Assembly (NCBI RefSeq): GCF_002909375.1 | Contig: NZ_PPXD01000033.1 | Span: 1 to 64,000, forward strand | Reading direction: 5' to 3' | Source: Cryobacterium zongtaii | Lineage (GTDB): Bacteria > Actinomycetota > Actinomycetes > Actinomycetales > Microbacteriaceae | Length of the DNA: 64,000 nt | In this document: positions 31,973 through 42,274 of the stretch, in pieces | Numbering within the stretch: position 1 is the first letter of the stretch | How the letters are laid out: every line of letters starts with the position of its first letter | The notes under the pieces: model-generated | Told to the model about the DNA's origin: nothing | The model's database searches: none | The model's input: the letters and a program-made list of their open reading frames with translations, nothing else | Translations under genes and position numbers: made by a program

Positions 31973-33096
31973 GGATCGCAATCATTCACCCGTGGCTGCC
32001 GCAGTATCGAAAGCACTTTTTCGAGCTGCTGGTCCACGAAGCGCACCGTGTAGGAGTCGAGGTGCACGTCTACTACGGCGAAACTCCGAGGGAATGGCGC
32101 GCTCGAAATGACTCAGTCTCGTCCCCGTCGGCTCGGCTCCTAAGAACTCGGTTTCTTTCGATCCGAGGACGGGACGTTTCCTACAAGGACGTACGACAAC
32201 TTCGAGATGGCGGACCGTACGACCTAATTGTCGTCGAGCAGGCTGTCCGAAATATCGAAACGTATTTTCTTGTGGCTGGGCGGCGCAAGACGCCCGTCGC
32301 TTTCTGGGGTCACGGGCGCACTTTCACGGTTCGCGTGAGCCGTAGCCAGGAGCATCTGAAACAATGGCTGACACGACGTGGGCGCTGGTTTTTCGCCTAT
32401 ACGGACGGCGGCGCAAAAGCCGTCGTGGCGGCAGGCTTTCCAAGTGATCGCGTGACAGTTGTTCAGAACTCCATTGATACGACGGTGCTGAAACGATCAA
32501 TCGATGACATCCGCGCCGAGGACATTAGTGCATTCAACAACTCGCACGATCTAAAGGGCAAAACGGCACTTTTCGTCGGCGGCTTAGACGGCTCAAAACG
32601 AATTCAGTTCCTACTCGAAGCCGGAGAAATCGCACACACGATGGACAGCGACTTCCGGCTCGTCATCGCAGGGGATGGCGATGAGCGGGAGATCGTGGAG
32701 CGTTTTCAGGTCGAGCGTCCATGGTTGATCTTCTTAGGACCAGTTTTTGGTGCCTCAAAGGCAGTTGCCATGGCGGCTTCACAAGTGATGGCGATGCCCG
32801 GTCGAGTTGGCCTCGTCGCAGTTGATGCCTTCGCCGCCCGACTGCCAGTTATAACGACTGACTGGCCGTGGCACGCGCCAGAATTCGAGTATCTAGAGGA
32901 TGGGGTGAACGCTGTTGTGACAAAGGACAACGCGCACACGTACGCGACCGCACTTGATGCGGTGCTTCGGGACCACGCCCGGCTGTCTTCCCTGAAGGCG
33001 AACTGCGCGTTGGCGGGCGAGACATACAGCGTCGAGGTCATGGTCCAGAACTTCTTGCGCGGCATCCGCCGGGCTTTGGAGGTGGGCCAACAATGA
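31969..33096 (+). CDS. GT-B fold glycosyltransferase
   Basis: A 375-residue protein starting at a TTG that overlaps the previous stop (TTGA). The N-terminal Rossmann part is MRIAIIHPWLPQYRKHFFELL. The C-terminal donor domain has LFVGGLDGSKRIQFLLEA, RLVIAGDGDEREIVERF and AFAARLPVITTDWPWHAPEF, as in family 4-like enzymes. The EX7E motif is not clear. The donor is unknown. Confidence 0.85.
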   Translation: MRIAIIHPWLPQYRKHFFELLVHEAHRVGVEVHVYYGETPREWRARNDSVSSPSARLLRTRFLSIRGRDVSYKDVRQLRDGGPYDLIVVEQAVRNIETYFLVAGRRKTPVAFWGHGRTFTVRVSRSQEHLKQWLTRRGRWFFAYTDGGAKAVVAAGFPSDRVTVVQNSIDTTVLKRSIDDIRAEDISAFNNSHDLKGKTALFVGGLDGSKRIQFLLEAGEIAHTMDSDFRLVIAGDGDEREIVERFQVERPWLIFLGPVFGASKAVAMAASQVMAMPGRVGLVAVDAFAARLPVITTDWPWHAPEFEYLEDGVNAVVTKDNAHTYATALDAVLRDHARLSSLKANCALAGETYSVEVMVQNFLRGIRRALEVGQQ

Positions 33097-33935
33097 ATTT
33101 TATTGTGCTGATGGCTTGCCACAACAGGAAGCCTCTCACCGTTCGTGCGATCGAGCGTGCGCAGGACGCGGCGGATTTCGCTGGAATTCAGATCTCGTTC
33201 ACGGTTTTCGACGACGGGTCCACCGATGGAACTGGCGCGGCGCTCGAGGCGATGCCTCAATCCATCCAGATCTTGCGCGGTGACGGAAGTGCTTTTTGGG
33301 CGAAGAGCATGGCCGTTGCCGAAGAGGTGACACTGAGATCTCCGGAGACTTCGACAGACAGCTTCCTGCTGTGGCTGAATGACGATGTCGAACTTGATCT
33401 CGGCGCGTTCCTCGCCCTAGCGGATGCCATTACTCGGAATCCCGGAGCAGTGATTGTTGGGGCAATGCGAGACCCGCTATCTGGCGACGTGACCTACTCC
33501 GGGCTGAAAAAAAGCGGGAGGCATCCGCTGAAGTTCTCGGTCATAACCCCTCAGGATGCCTGCCGGCCCGCTGATACATTCAATGGCAACCTAGTTGCTG
33601 TCCCTCACGAAACGGCGCGCCTCATTGGCGGGATCGACGGTGGGTTTTCCCATGCATTCGCGGATATCGATTACGGGTTGCGATCCGCGCGTCTCAACAT
33701 CCCCATTGTGCTGGCACCCGGGACCTACGGTGCATGTGCGCGCAATGCGATTCCGTCTCGCGGGACGGTAAGGGATGATTGGGCTGCTTTCCGGGGCCCA
33801 AAGGGCGGCGGCAATTACCCGTCGCTGCGCCGAATTCTTGGAAAGAGTCACAAGCGTTCGTGGAGGCTGGTCGTTGCTGCCACCTACATACTCTGGTGGG
33901 CGCGAAGGATGCAAGTCATTGGTTCTTTGCGATGA
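33093..33935 (+). CDS. Family 2 glycosyltransferase
   Basis: A 280-residue GT-A enzyme. MNFIVLMACHNRKPLTVRAI, FTVFDDGSTDGTGAAL and the divalent-metal motif LWLNDDVELD are present. GNLVAVPHETARLIGGIDGGF and HAFADIDYGLRSARL match the rhamnosyl/galactosyl-transferase-like group. ATG overlaps the previous stop (ATGA). C-terminal residues 255-270 are amphipathic and could touch the membrane. Confidence 0.9.
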   Translation: MNFIVLMACHNRKPLTVRAIERAQDAADFAGIQISFTVFDDGSTDGTGAALEAMPQSIQILRGDGSAFWAKSMAVAEEVTLRSPETSTDSFLLWLNDDVELDLGAFLALADAITRNPGAVIVGAMRDPLSGDVTYSGLKKSGRHPLKFSVITPQDACRPADTFNGNLVAVPHETARLIGGIDGGFSHAFADIDYGLRSARLNIPIVLAPGTYGACARNAIPSRGTVRDDWAAFRGPKGGGNYPSLRRILGKSHKRSWRLVVAATYILWWARRMQVIGSLR

Positions 33936-35062
33936 CTGACAATGTCAAGAATAGGGCTGACGGCGGAGATGCTAGGCGAGATAAGAGCAACAACGTGCGA
34001 AAAATAAGGGTAATTCACTTGCTTGGGGCTCTCAACCCCAGCGGTATGGAACGGATGCTGGTCTCTGGTGCCGAACACTTCGCGCACCATGGAGTTGAGG
34101 CTCTCGTTGTCGGCCAGGGTGAAGACCATCCCTATTTAAACGAATTGAGTGCAGCTGGATACGAGGTAGTGTCCATACCCTCGGTCCGTACCCTGAAAGG
34201 GGCGGTAGCCCTCCGCCGGCTCATTAGAAGAACATCGCCGGATGTGCTCCATATACATAGTGAGGGAGGGTACGCGATCTCTACCCTCTCGACCGTATTT
34301 TGCTCGCGTGGTCCAGCAGTGATTCGAACCGTGCACAATGTGTTTACACCGATTGGGCGTACACGGCTATCGCGGCGGATTCAATCCGCAATAGGAGACG
34401 CCGTAGCTCGCTTTGTAGTGGTTCCTTCGCCAGATGTTCAGGAAAACGAGGCCCAATACGGGCGCGAAACTACGCTGATCTATAACTGGGTAGCTGACGA
34501 CATTAGTGTTACCCCGCAGAATCTCCCGCAGCCGGTCGCGGATGAAACCCAGAGCGCGTTGATTGTAGGCAACTGTTCCGCGATAAAGAACCATGACCTG
34601 GTTCTCGGGCTCCTCTTTAGTGGTGGCTTCGATCTCTATCACCATGGAGACGAATCTCACGCCAGCGCGGACGAACGTGAATGGCTTGATCGGTTTAGCG
34701 CTGCCGGACGGCTGCGTTCCCGGGGTACCGCCGCCCCAACCGAGAGCTTGAAGCAAGCCTCCCTTTTTGTTATGCCCTCCACTCAAGAAGGAATGCCCGT
34801 TTCGCTCGCGGAAGCAATGACTGCGGGCCTGCCAGCGCTGGTGAGCGACGTAGCGGGCTTGCGTTGGGCAGCGACGGTCCGTCGAGTGCGACTAGTCAGC
34901 AACAATCTGGACTCTTGGTCGGCAGCGCTTGACGAAACTTCGCTTGAGAAACTGCGGATCCAAGCTGGCGAGGCTCCGCCTGACTTCAGCGCAGCAAGAG
35001 GTGTTGCTGAATACGTTCACTTGTACCGCCAGGCAGCCGACGTTGGAAGCAGTGTGCGTTAA
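33932..35062 (+). CDS. Family 4-type glycosyltransferase
   Basis: A 376-residue GT-B protein. IRVIHLLGALNPSGMERMLV is the acceptor-side loop, followed by DVLHIHSEGG and VIRTVHNVFT. The donor domain has LIVGNCSAIKNHDLVLGLLF and SLFVMPSTQEGMPVSLAEAM, close to the EX7E pattern. The segment between (about 245-280) is short for the family, so the donor domain seems compressed. The start overlaps the preceding stop (ATGA). Confidence 0.87.
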   Translation: MTDNVKNRADGGDARRDKSNNVRKIRVIHLLGALNPSGMERMLVSGAEHFAHHGVEALVVGQGEDHPYLNELSAAGYEVVSIPSVRTLKGAVALRRLIRRTSPDVLHIHSEGGYAISTLSTVFCSRGPAVIRTVHNVFTPIGRTRLSRRIQSAIGDAVARFVVVPSPDVQENEAQYGRETTLIYNWVADDISVTPQNLPQPVADETQSALIVGNCSAIKNHDLVLGLLFSGGFDLYHHGDESHASADEREWLDRFSAAGRLRSRGTAAPTESLKQASLFVMPSTQEGMPVSLAEAMTAGLPALVSDVAGLRWAATVRRVRLVSNNLDSWSAALDETSLEKLRIQAGEAPPDFSAARGVAEYVHLYRQAADVGSSVR

Positions 35063-36124
35063 ATGCAAACGACCGAATTCCTACTCAAATCCTTCCCATT
35101 CCCATCGGGCGCGTTCGACGATGAGATGAAAATTCAGGTACACGAGGAGACCTACGGCGACTCAATCGATCCCGTGGCATCCTTCATCATCCCCGTTCAT
35201 AATCAAGAGTCCATGATTGTTGGAAATCTGGAGCTGATTCGAGAACACGCGGCGCTTGATCACGAGATTGTCGTAATCGCTGACGGTTGTACTGACGGCT
35301 CGCTCGAAAAGATCATGGGCTGGTTCGCGAAGGTCCGAGATCACCCTGCGCGAACGGTGCGCGTTGTTGTCGTGGACATCCGGGAAGGCGTATTCGAGAC
35401 GCTCTCCGACTCAATCGGCATCCACCTATCGTTTTCACCTCTCATCATTGAGATCCAGGCGGACATGTCGATTCAACACCCAGGATTCGACGAGGAACTC
35501 TCCGAGGCTCTTGCATTGAACCCGGATGTCTTCGCGATAAGTGGCCGCGGGGCCCATCGACTCTCTCGACTTCCTCACTTCAGACTCAACTCGACTCGTC
35601 TCGCGCGAATGATGGCTGCCTTGGTCATGCGCATTGCAAAGTGGCGGAACGGTCGAAGAGGCACCTACATTCCCACCTTGGCGGAGTACTTGCTGTCAGA
35701 CAGTATCGGGCGTGTCGGGGATCTCGTCGACCTCCCGGCTCCGGTGACTAAGTCCAATTACCTTTACGTTCACGAGACAGTCATGCGTGGTCCGCTCGCC
35801 TTCTCTCGAGACAATTACTCATCCCTCGGGGGATTCGACACTTCCGCATTCTTCCTCGGGAATGACGATCATGACCTAATCCTGAGAGCCAGGATCGAGA
35901 AGCGCCTTCTCGCTGCCTACCTGCCGATCAGATTCGATTCGCCTCTCGAAGCTGGTTCGACCAGGGCGCTCAAATCGCCGGCAGAGACGCTCAGATTTCA
36001 AGCCTTGCTGAGCCATTACGGGGCCGCCGAAAGAGAAAGCGTGCTCTTCATCCAAGGACCGAACATCCGATCCAGGACCCGATCGATTCGAAAGCTCCCG
36101 CGCGTACGGCGTGCCACCCAATGA
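35063..36124 (+). CDS. Family 2 glycosyltransferase
   Basis: A 353-residue protein that starts on the base after the previous stop. ASFIIPVHNQESMIVGNL and IVVIADGCTDGSLEKI are the nucleotide-sugar site; IIEIQADMSIQHPGFDEEL replaces the usual DXD with QADMSIQ. FSRDNYSSLGGFDTSAFFLG and NDDHDLILRA match the catalytic base region of GT2. About 35 N-terminal residues precede the domain, so an ATG at 35126 is an alternative start. Confidence 0.85.
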   Translation: MQTTEFLLKSFPFPSGAFDDEMKIQVHEETYGDSIDPVASFIIPVHNQESMIVGNLELIREHAALDHEIVVIADGCTDGSLEKIMGWFAKVRDHPARTVRVVVVDIREGVFETLSDSIGIHLSFSPLIIEIQADMSIQHPGFDEELSEALALNPDVFAISGRGAHRLSRLPHFRLNSTRLARMMAALVMRIAKWRNGRRGTYIPTLAEYLLSDSIGRVGDLVDLPAPVTKSNYLYVHETVMRGPLAFSRDNYSSLGGFDTSAFFLGNDDHDLILRARIEKRLLAAYLPIRFDSPLEAGSTRALKSPAETLRFQALLSHYGAAERESVLFIQGPNIRSRTRSIRKLPRVRRATQ

Positions 36125-36200
36125 CTCTCGTTGCGCGAACACTTCATTCAGGTGCCACCTGGAACTCCAACCTGACGAGCGTGAACGGAGAGTCTTCCTT

Positions 36201-37502
36201 ATGGGTCCTCTAGCTTTGCTTCTCGTCGCACCGGTCGCGGTCGTCGGGTTGCTGTTGCTCGCAACCCTCGTGCAGAGGCATCCAGCGTATGGCGCGTTCG
36301 CTTCCTACATCATGGTGCTCCTCCAATGGGATTTTCCCGTGCAGCTGCCGGTAATCACGCTCGGTGGCAACAATATTTTCTTTCCCGATCTGGTCGCGAT
36401 CATTCTCACCTTGGTGATGCTTAATAACTCGAGAACACTATTCAGGAATCTTGGATGGGTAACCCTGCCATGGGCGCTATTTGCGCTATGCATCTTCGTG
36501 GGTGTAGCCCGTGGGATCAGTGAATACGGACTCGGTCTCGCTATCAACGAGGGGCGCTCTTTGTTGCTGCCGCTAGTTGCGACGGGATGGGCGATGTCCA
36601 TCGACTGGACAGACGAAACAGCGCACAGGGTTCTTATTAGGCCTCTTCAGGTAGTTGGTTGGCTCTTAGTGGTCCTGGCTGGATACCACGCTCTTCGATA
36701 CGGCCTTGGCACAGCGAGCTCGAACTTCATCGATATCGACGGAGTGGCACAATCTGGCCGTGTACTCATGCAGAATCAGGCGCTTGTACTTGGAATAGCC
36801 GCGCTTCTCGCTCTAAGGCAATGGGATACGACCGGAAACCGCAGGTACCTTCTGACTTTCGTAGCGTTCATCGCTGTTGTTGCCGTTAGTCAGCAGCGCA
36901 CGGTCTGGTCTGCGGTAGCCGCTGCCCTGGGAGTATTGATGCTCTTTGGATGGCCACGCTTGAGGAGAGTGCTACTTCTCGGCGCTGTGGTTGTAGTTGT
37001 CACTGTGCTCTTTGCTCCATCGCTTCCCTTGGTGGCTGACCTCATGAAGTCCTTCGCAGATCAGACCACGTACGACGCGCGGCTTGCAAGCTGGGCGCAG
37101 TTGATTAATCAATCGGTGGCCAGCGGCCCAGTAGCAGTGTGGTTTGGTCAGCCGTTCGGTTCCGGATACGTGCGGTTGGAGCCAAACGGCCTCATTGCCA
37201 CGTTCTCGCCGCACAACTGGTACCTGCTTTTGTTTCTCCGCACTGGGCTCGTGGGCCTTATTGCGTACTCCACTGCTGCGGGCTACGCAATCCTGAAGCT
37301 CCTTTCCACCCAGAAGTCAGCAGCGGCACTTTCAATCCTTGTCGCCGTCATGGTCTTCTGCTGGTCTTATGGCTTTTCGTGGACCTTCAGTGTCCCTGCC
37401 GGATGGGCTCTGACGACGGCGTACCGTGCCCAGAGATTGGCCGATAGACCCAAGATGTCGCCTCCACTCAATCTGACAAGCACAATGGTGGTGGGGAAGT
37501 GA
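36201..37502 (+). CDS. O-antigen polymerase/ligase-type membrane protein (Wzy-like)
   Basis: A 433-residue protein with about ten to twelve membrane helices and a larger outer loop near residues 275-350, as in Wzy/WaaL proteins. It is the candidate polymerase of the cluster. ATG at 36201 follows GGAGAG (36187-36192); a GTG at 36111 would give a 30-residue hydrophilic extension overlapping the previous gene. Conserved AVSQQRTVWSAVAAALGVL resembles the Wzy_C family. It is followed by the flippase with a GTGA overlap. Confidence 0.83.
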   Translation: MGPLALLLVAPVAVVGLLLLATLVQRHPAYGAFASYIMVLLQWDFPVQLPVITLGGNNIFFPDLVAIILTLVMLNNSRTLFRNLGWVTLPWALFALCIFVGVARGISEYGLGLAINEGRSLLLPLVATGWAMSIDWTDETAHRVLIRPLQVVGWLLVVLAGYHALRYGLGTASSNFIDIDGVAQSGRVLMQNQALVLGIAALLALRQWDTTGNRRYLLTFVAFIAVVAVSQQRTVWSAVAAALGVLMLFGWPRLRRVLLLGAVVVVVTVLFAPSLPLVADLMKSFADQTTYDARLASWAQLINQSVASGPVAVWFGQPFGSGYVRLEPNGLIATFSPHNWYLLLFLRTGLVGLIAYSTAAGYAILKLLSTQKSAAALSILVAVMVFCWSYGFSWTFSVPAGWALTTAYRAQRLADRPKMSPPLNLTSTMVVGK

Positions 37503-38863
37503 AGCGAGCACGCGGAAGCAAGAGTTCTCTGGAAGACCTGCATCAGATCGGTAGTGTGCTCCCGCTCACCGAGTCAGTCCAGCCGGCATTGGCATCTCGC
37601 AGATTCCGAGGATTGACCAGCCAGGCCATCCAGGTCACCATGGTTCTCGCGTTCTCCCAGTTGCTCGTTGCCGTCGCCTATGCGATTGGGGCTCGAGCCA
37701 CAGTGCCGTCCGCCCTCGGGATAAGCCTGTCGGCGATCGCGATCGCATCGGTGGCCGCAGCGTTGGTTGACTTCGGGCTAAGCGCATTCCTCATTCGAGA
37801 AGTCGCAAGTGGCCGGTGCGACAATGCGGCAATGTACTCACGGTTGTGTCAAAGGCTTCTGTCCGCGGGCCTTGTCGGAACTGTTCTGCTCACGAGCGGC
37901 GTTCTAGTCCTCATCTCAGTTGCAGCTGATTGGGAGTTTCTTCTATGGATAGGACTGATTTTCGCGTCGTCGTTGGTCCTTCAAACTGCCCAAGTGCCCT
38001 TGCGTGCACACGGAATGCTGGGGCTCATCTCCATCGCGACAGTACTTGATCGACTCATTTTCCTTTCCGCAACCTGGGGTCTTATTGCGATGGGCGTAGG
38101 CGGAGAGCTTGCCATACCGCTTGGACTTGCCGCCGGAATGGCATTTGACTCGGCTTTTTGCTTCGTCTCTAATGTCCGCCGAATTCCTTCGGGACTGAAA
38201 CCTCGCGGTCGAGTGCGGGTGGGCCCGCCATCAGTATGGTTCACCGCGTGGCGCGGCACTCGGGGATACGGGATAGCTGCCGTTCTTGGTTCTGCGCAGC
38301 AGTTGGATGTGACTATCTTGGGATTTTCGGGCGGCGCCGCCGCGGCGGGCGCGTACGGGGCTGTGAGCCGATGGACGACGCCTCTTTTGCTGCCTTCTAC
38401 TGCTCTCACTCAAGTCGGCATGGCACACGCTCCAAAAGCGGATTCGACTCGTTTAGCGCTTTGGGGCCTACGGCGCGTGGCCTGGATACTGGTGCTTGCA
38501 GTGATAGCGAGCCTATTAGTCGCCGGTTTCGCTGGAACTATTGCGCCGGCGATATTGGGAACTCAGTATGAAGACTCATCCGCGATATTCACCGTCTTGG
38601 CCTTGTCGATCATTCCAACACTCTTTGCCCAACCACTCTCGATGGTTCTACAGAGTCGGGGCAAGGAAGGAAAGGTTGCTTGGATTCTCGGACTGGGACT
38701 CGTCCTTCGTCTGACAACGTGTCTCCTTCTCGGCGCGCAGTTTGGTGGCCTCGCCGCCGCATGGGGCGTGACGATTCAGCAAGCGGTAATCCTGTTGATA
38801 CTTGTTGCTCTGGTGCTCAAAGTTGTCGTTATCGAAGGCAAGAATGAAAGAGCGGAGGACTGA
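37499..38863 (+). CDS. Polysaccharide flippase (Wzx-like, MATE/MOP superfamily)
   Basis: A 454-residue protein with about 12 membrane helices after a 35-residue cytoplasmic N-terminus. ALVDFGLSAFLIREVASG and the later LGSAQQLDVTILGFSGGAAAAGAYGAVSR follow the Wzx pattern. It would flip lipid-linked repeat units for the polymerase. GTG overlaps the Wzy stop. Confidence 0.88.
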   Translation: MKRARGSKSSLEDLHQIGSVLPLTESVQPALASRRFRGLTSQAIQVTMVLAFSQLLVAVAYAIGARATVPSALGISLSAIAIASVAAALVDFGLSAFLIREVASGRCDNAAMYSRLCQRLLSAGLVGTVLLTSGVLVLISVAADWEFLLWIGLIFASSLVLQTAQVPLRAHGMLGLISIATVLDRLIFLSATWGLIAMGVGGELAIPLGLAAGMAFDSAFCFVSNVRRIPSGLKPRGRVRVGPPSVWFTAWRGTRGYGIAAVLGSAQQLDVTILGFSGGAAAAGAYGAVSRWTTPLLLPSTALTQVGMAHAPKADSTRLALWGLRRVAWILVLAVIASLLVAGFAGTIAPAILGTQYEDSSAIFTVLALSIIPTLFAQPLSMVLQSRGKEGKVAWILGLGLVLRLTTCLLLGAQFGGLAAAWGVTIQQAVILLILVALVLKVVVIEGKNERAED

Positions 38864-38865
38864 TC

Positions 38866-39621
38866 TTGTTCATTATTCTTACAGCTACCGTCACTCCACA
38901 GGTCGACGAACACATACACCTGATCGACCCCGAGCGGCGACGAGAGCAATACCGGTCGGCCATAGCAAAATGGGTGGAGCTCAGCGAGGACATGGATCTT
39001 CAGCCGTTTATCGTCGAAAATAGTGGCGAGGACCTTCCACGCCTAGTCCGTTCGGCTGTGGGCCATCGAGCGAACCGAATGCGCCATTTGGCTGTTTCAC
39101 CTCCTCTGCCGTCCGTTGTCTCAATGGGCAAAGGCGCTGCAGAAGCCCAAATGCTGAACGCGGCCATACAGTCATTGGGTTCTGGGAACGAGCTCGAAAT
39201 GGTGTTCAAATGCACAGGTCGTCTCTTCGTGAGGAACTTCGACCGGTGCGTTTCTCAAGCGCCTGTCCAACAGAGGACCCTGATTGCAGATATTCCCAGG
39301 AAGAACTTCAGTTGGATCGACTCGAGATTTTTCGGCGCTAGTCTCGGCGTGTGGAAGAGTGAGCTTCGCGATGTAGGCGTTTCCTCGAACGACCGGGAAG
39401 GTATCAACTACGAGCATGAACTCGCGACGTCCGTGAATAATTCGGCGGCGAGCGACGATGTCGCAGTCCAGAACTTCAGAGAAAAACCCTGGGTCGTTGG
39501 ACAGTCAGGAACAACAGGGCATCTCTATGGAACAAGCTTCGTCGAGACATCCCGGCGCACAATGACGCGGCCTCTCGACCGTCTACGTCGGCACTTCCAA
39601 GCCGAATTCAAGGGGTACTGA
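38866..39621 (+). CDS. Probable glycosyltransferase of unknown family
   Basis: A 251-residue protein read from a TTG after GGAGG. MFIILTATVTPQV with a following RREQYRSAIAKWVEL, LQPFIVENSGEDL and FKCTGRLFVRNFD suggest a small GT-A-like fold, and FKCTGR fits the region where a metal-binding acid would stand in others. The final HELATSVNN and WVVGQSGTTGHLYGT stretches are not known to me. The place at the end of the flippase operon supports a role in sugar assembly. Confidence 0.6.
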   Translation: MFIILTATVTPQVDEHIHLIDPERRREQYRSAIAKWVELSEDMDLQPFIVENSGEDLPRLVRSAVGHRANRMRHLAVSPPLPSVVSMGKGAAEAQMLNAAIQSLGSGNELEMVFKCTGRLFVRNFDRCVSQAPVQQRTLIADIPRKNFSWIDSRFFGASLGVWKSELRDVGVSSNDREGINYEHELATSVNNSAASDDVAVQNFREKPWVVGQSGTTGHLYGTSFVETSRRTMTRPLDRLRRHFQAEFKGY

Positions 39622-40055
39622 CTGCGCCAACCGTAATACGAGGTGATCCGAACACCGTTTAGGTGGATCGGGCGCGCGCCACATGCAGCTTTGAGAGACC
39701 GAATCCAGGACGCTAGCATTGGGAGTCTATGAAAATTCACCGTGACAGGCGAGGCGCTGGATAAATGGGTCTGCCACAGTTCGCCTCAGTAGGAGTGAAC
39801 AACCACAACTTGCCTCAGTAGGAAGAATGAGCAGATAGTCATAAAAGCGACGGGTGTGCGCAGCTTGCCGGTGTGCGCGGTTTCCCACACTTGTGGCGAC
39901 CGACCAAGTTCGTGATCGGTCGAATCGTGCGGTCTCGACTGGTCCGCTGGATCCGACAAACAGACCATTGAGTGTATGAACGGGCGTGGGTTTTCTTGCA
40001 TAGCGAGAATGCTCTGTGCGTTCACCAGACATAAACAAATAAAGGGGAACACATC
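39622..40055 (+). other. Intergenic region before gmd
   Basis: 434 bp with no supported gene. GCCTCAGTAGGA occurs twice (39784-39795 and 39814-39825). The last part contains the gmd ribosome site (AAGGGGAA at 40042). The stretch probably holds the gmd promoter, but no clear -35/-10 pair was found. Confidence 0.5.
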
Positions 40056-41084
40056 TTGAAGAAAGCACTGATTACGGGCATCACGGGCCAAGACGGGTCG
40101 TATTTGGCGGAACTCCTCCTCAGCAAGGGCTACGAAGTTCACGGGCTCATACGACGCGCGTCTACTTTCAACACCACTCGGATTGACCATTTGTATGTTG
40201 ATCCCCATGATCCGTTGGCGAAACTGTTCCTCCACTACGGTGACTTGAGCGATGGAAGTCGACTCGTTACCCTCCTTGCAGAAATCCAGCCAGATGAGGT
40301 CTACAACCTAGCCGCCCAGTCTCATGTGCGTGTCTCCTTTGATGAGCCGGAACACACTGGGGACACCACCGGAATGGGGACGATTCGCCTGCTCGAAGCA
40401 GTGCGGATGTCTGGCATTAAGACCCGCTTCTACCAGGCGTCATCATCTGAAATGTTTGGCGCAACGCCTCCGCCCCAGAACGAGGAAACGCCCTTCTATC
40501 CGCGCTCTCCGTATGGCGCAGCCAAGGTTTACAGCTACTGGATCACAAAGAACTACCGCGAGGCGTATGACATGTTCGCCGTCAATGGGATTCTCTTCAA
40601 TCACGAGTCCCCCCGCCGCGGTGAAACCTTCGTCACACGTAAGATAACCCGAGCGGTTGCAGCAATCAAAGCAGGCCAACAAGACCACGTGTATCTGGGC
40701 AACCTAGATTCTATTCGCGACTGGGGGTACGCAGCGGAGTACGTGGAAGGAATGTGGCGAATGCTCCAGGCCGACGATCCTGACGATTTTGTACTAGCCA
40801 CTGGCGGCAACTTTACTGTGCGTGATTTCGTCGAGACTTCCTTCAGCCACGCAGGCCTGAATTGGGAAGACCACGTGAAATTCGACGAGCGGTACCTGCG
40901 CCCGACTGAAGTAGATGCACTTGTCGGTGACGCGTCGAAGGCCGAAGAGAAGCTCGGATGGAAAGCTACAGTCGACACGGCGGAGCTCGCCCGGATTATG
41001 GTGGACGCGGACATTCAGGCCTTGGCCTGCGAAGGCAGCCGCTGGATCGATGAAGTAAAGCTGGCCAGCTGGGGGACGAAGTAG
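40056..41084 (+). CDS. gmd: GDP-mannose 4,6-dehydratase
   Basis: Converts GDP-mannose to GDP-4-keto-6-deoxymannose. It has 342 residues, a TTG start behind AAGGGGAA, and the NADP loop [52 protein letters not shown], the catalytic triad region [10 protein letters not shown] and [19 protein letters not shown], and [20 protein letters not shown] are all diagnostic. With fcl it makes GDP-L-fucose for the polymer. Confidence 0.97.
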   Translation: MKKALITGITGQDGSYLAELLLSKGYEVHGLIRRASTFNTTRIDHLYVDPHDPLAKLFLHYGDLSDGSRLVTLLAEIQPDEVYNLAAQSHVRVSFDEPEHTGDTTGMGTIRLLEAVRMSGIKTRFYQASSSEMFGATPPPQNEETPFYPRSPYGAAKVYSYWITKNYREAYDMFAVNGILFNHESPRRGETFVTRKITRAVAAIKAGQQDHVYLGNLDSIRDWGYAAEYVEGMWRMLQADDPDDFVLATGGNFTVRDFVETSFSHAGLNWEDHVKFDERYLRPTEVDALVGDASKAEEKLGWKATVDTAELARIMVDADIQALACEGSRWIDEVKLASWGTK

Positions 41085-41086
41085 AA

Positions 41087-42094
41087 ATGAGTTCAGAGGA
41101 TTCAGAAAATCTGGGAGACATCCGGGATCAGGTCCAGTTCACACCCCAACCTTTGAACCGAACGGCGCCGTTCTATGTCGCCGGCCATCGAGGTCTCGTG
41201 GGTTCGGCAATCTGGAGGAGACTTGAAGAAGATGGATTCACAGACCTCCACGGCCGCTCATCGTCGGAACTGGATCTGAAAGATCGAGACGCCGTTTTCG
41301 CTTTCTTCGCGGAGACACGGCCCCGCTACGTCGTGTTAGCAGCGGCGAAGGTGGGGGGCATCTTGGCAAACAGCACTTACCCGGTTGATTTCCTCAGCGA
41401 CAACCTCCGTATTCAGGTGAACGTCCTCGACGCTGCGCTCGAGTATCGCGTTGATCGCCTGCTTTTCCTGGGTTCGTCGTGCATCTACCCCCGGATGGCA
41501 CCCCAACCCATCACGGAGGACTCGCTGCTCACCGGTCATCTCGAACCAACGAATGATGCATACGCGATTGCGAAGATCGCAGGAATTCTGCACATCCAGG
41601 CGGTCCGGCGACAATATGGTTTGCCATGGATCTCCGCAATGCCCACCAACCTTTACGGTCCGGGTGATAACTTTTCACCAACCGGGTCGCATGTCCTGCC
41701 AGCACTCATCCGTCGATACGATGAAGCAGCCCGATCCGGCGCCGCGAGCGTCACCAACTGGGGCACTGGGAGTCCCCGACGCGAGTTTCTGCATGTGGAT
41801 GACATGGCGGCGGCTTGTTTGCACCTGCTCGAGCACTATGATGGCCCGACGCAGGTCAATGTTGGGACTGGAAGTGACGTAACGATTAGCGAGATTGCAG
41901 AGACAATCGCGCGTGTAGTCGGATTCGGCGGCGAGACCCAGTGGGACTCGAGCAAGCCGGATGGCACGCCTCAGAAGCTGCTCGACGTCTCGCTGTTGGC
42001 AGACGCAGGTTGGTCGGCTGGGATCACGCTAGAAGCTGGCCTTCGATCCACGGTGCAATGGTATCGAGACAATCTTGAGTCCTTACGGCAGTAA
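41087..42094 (+). CDS. fcl: GDP-L-fucose synthase
   Basis: Epimerises and reduces the Gmd product to GDP-L-fucose. It has 335 residues, with about 28 extra at the N-terminus before FYVAGHRGLVGSAIWRRL. LAAAKVGGILANSTYPVDFL, FLGSSCIYPRMAPQPI and YAIAKIAGILH (catalytic Tyr and Lys) and PTNLYGPGDNFSP are present. It follows gmd by 2 bp. The extension may mean a later true start, but no good internal start is seen. Confidence 0.96.
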   Translation: MSSEDSENLGDIRDQVQFTPQPLNRTAPFYVAGHRGLVGSAIWRRLEEDGFTDLHGRSSSELDLKDRDAVFAFFAETRPRYVVLAAAKVGGILANSTYPVDFLSDNLRIQVNVLDAALEYRVDRLLFLGSSCIYPRMAPQPITEDSLLTGHLEPTNDAYAIAKIAGILHIQAVRRQYGLPWISAMPTNLYGPGDNFSPTGSHVLPALIRRYDEAARSGAASVTNWGTGSPRREFLHVDDMAAACLHLLEHYDGPTQVNVGTGSDVTISEIAETIARVVGFGGETQWDSSKPDGTPQKLLDVSLLADAGWSAGITLEAGLRSTVQWYRDNLESLRQ

Positions 42095-42274
42095 GTCTTA
42101 GGTTGCGTCTTGTACCTGACGGCTTGATTGGGGACGCGAGTCTTTGCGTTGAATCGGAGAGGGTCCCCCATACGGGAGGCCCTCACCGGTTCTCGGTTAC
42201 GAAGTCTAGGTGGCGCTGTCCCTGGCGGCGATGCGACCAATGGAGATCAGCTCACGGCGGCAACGCGCTTTTTC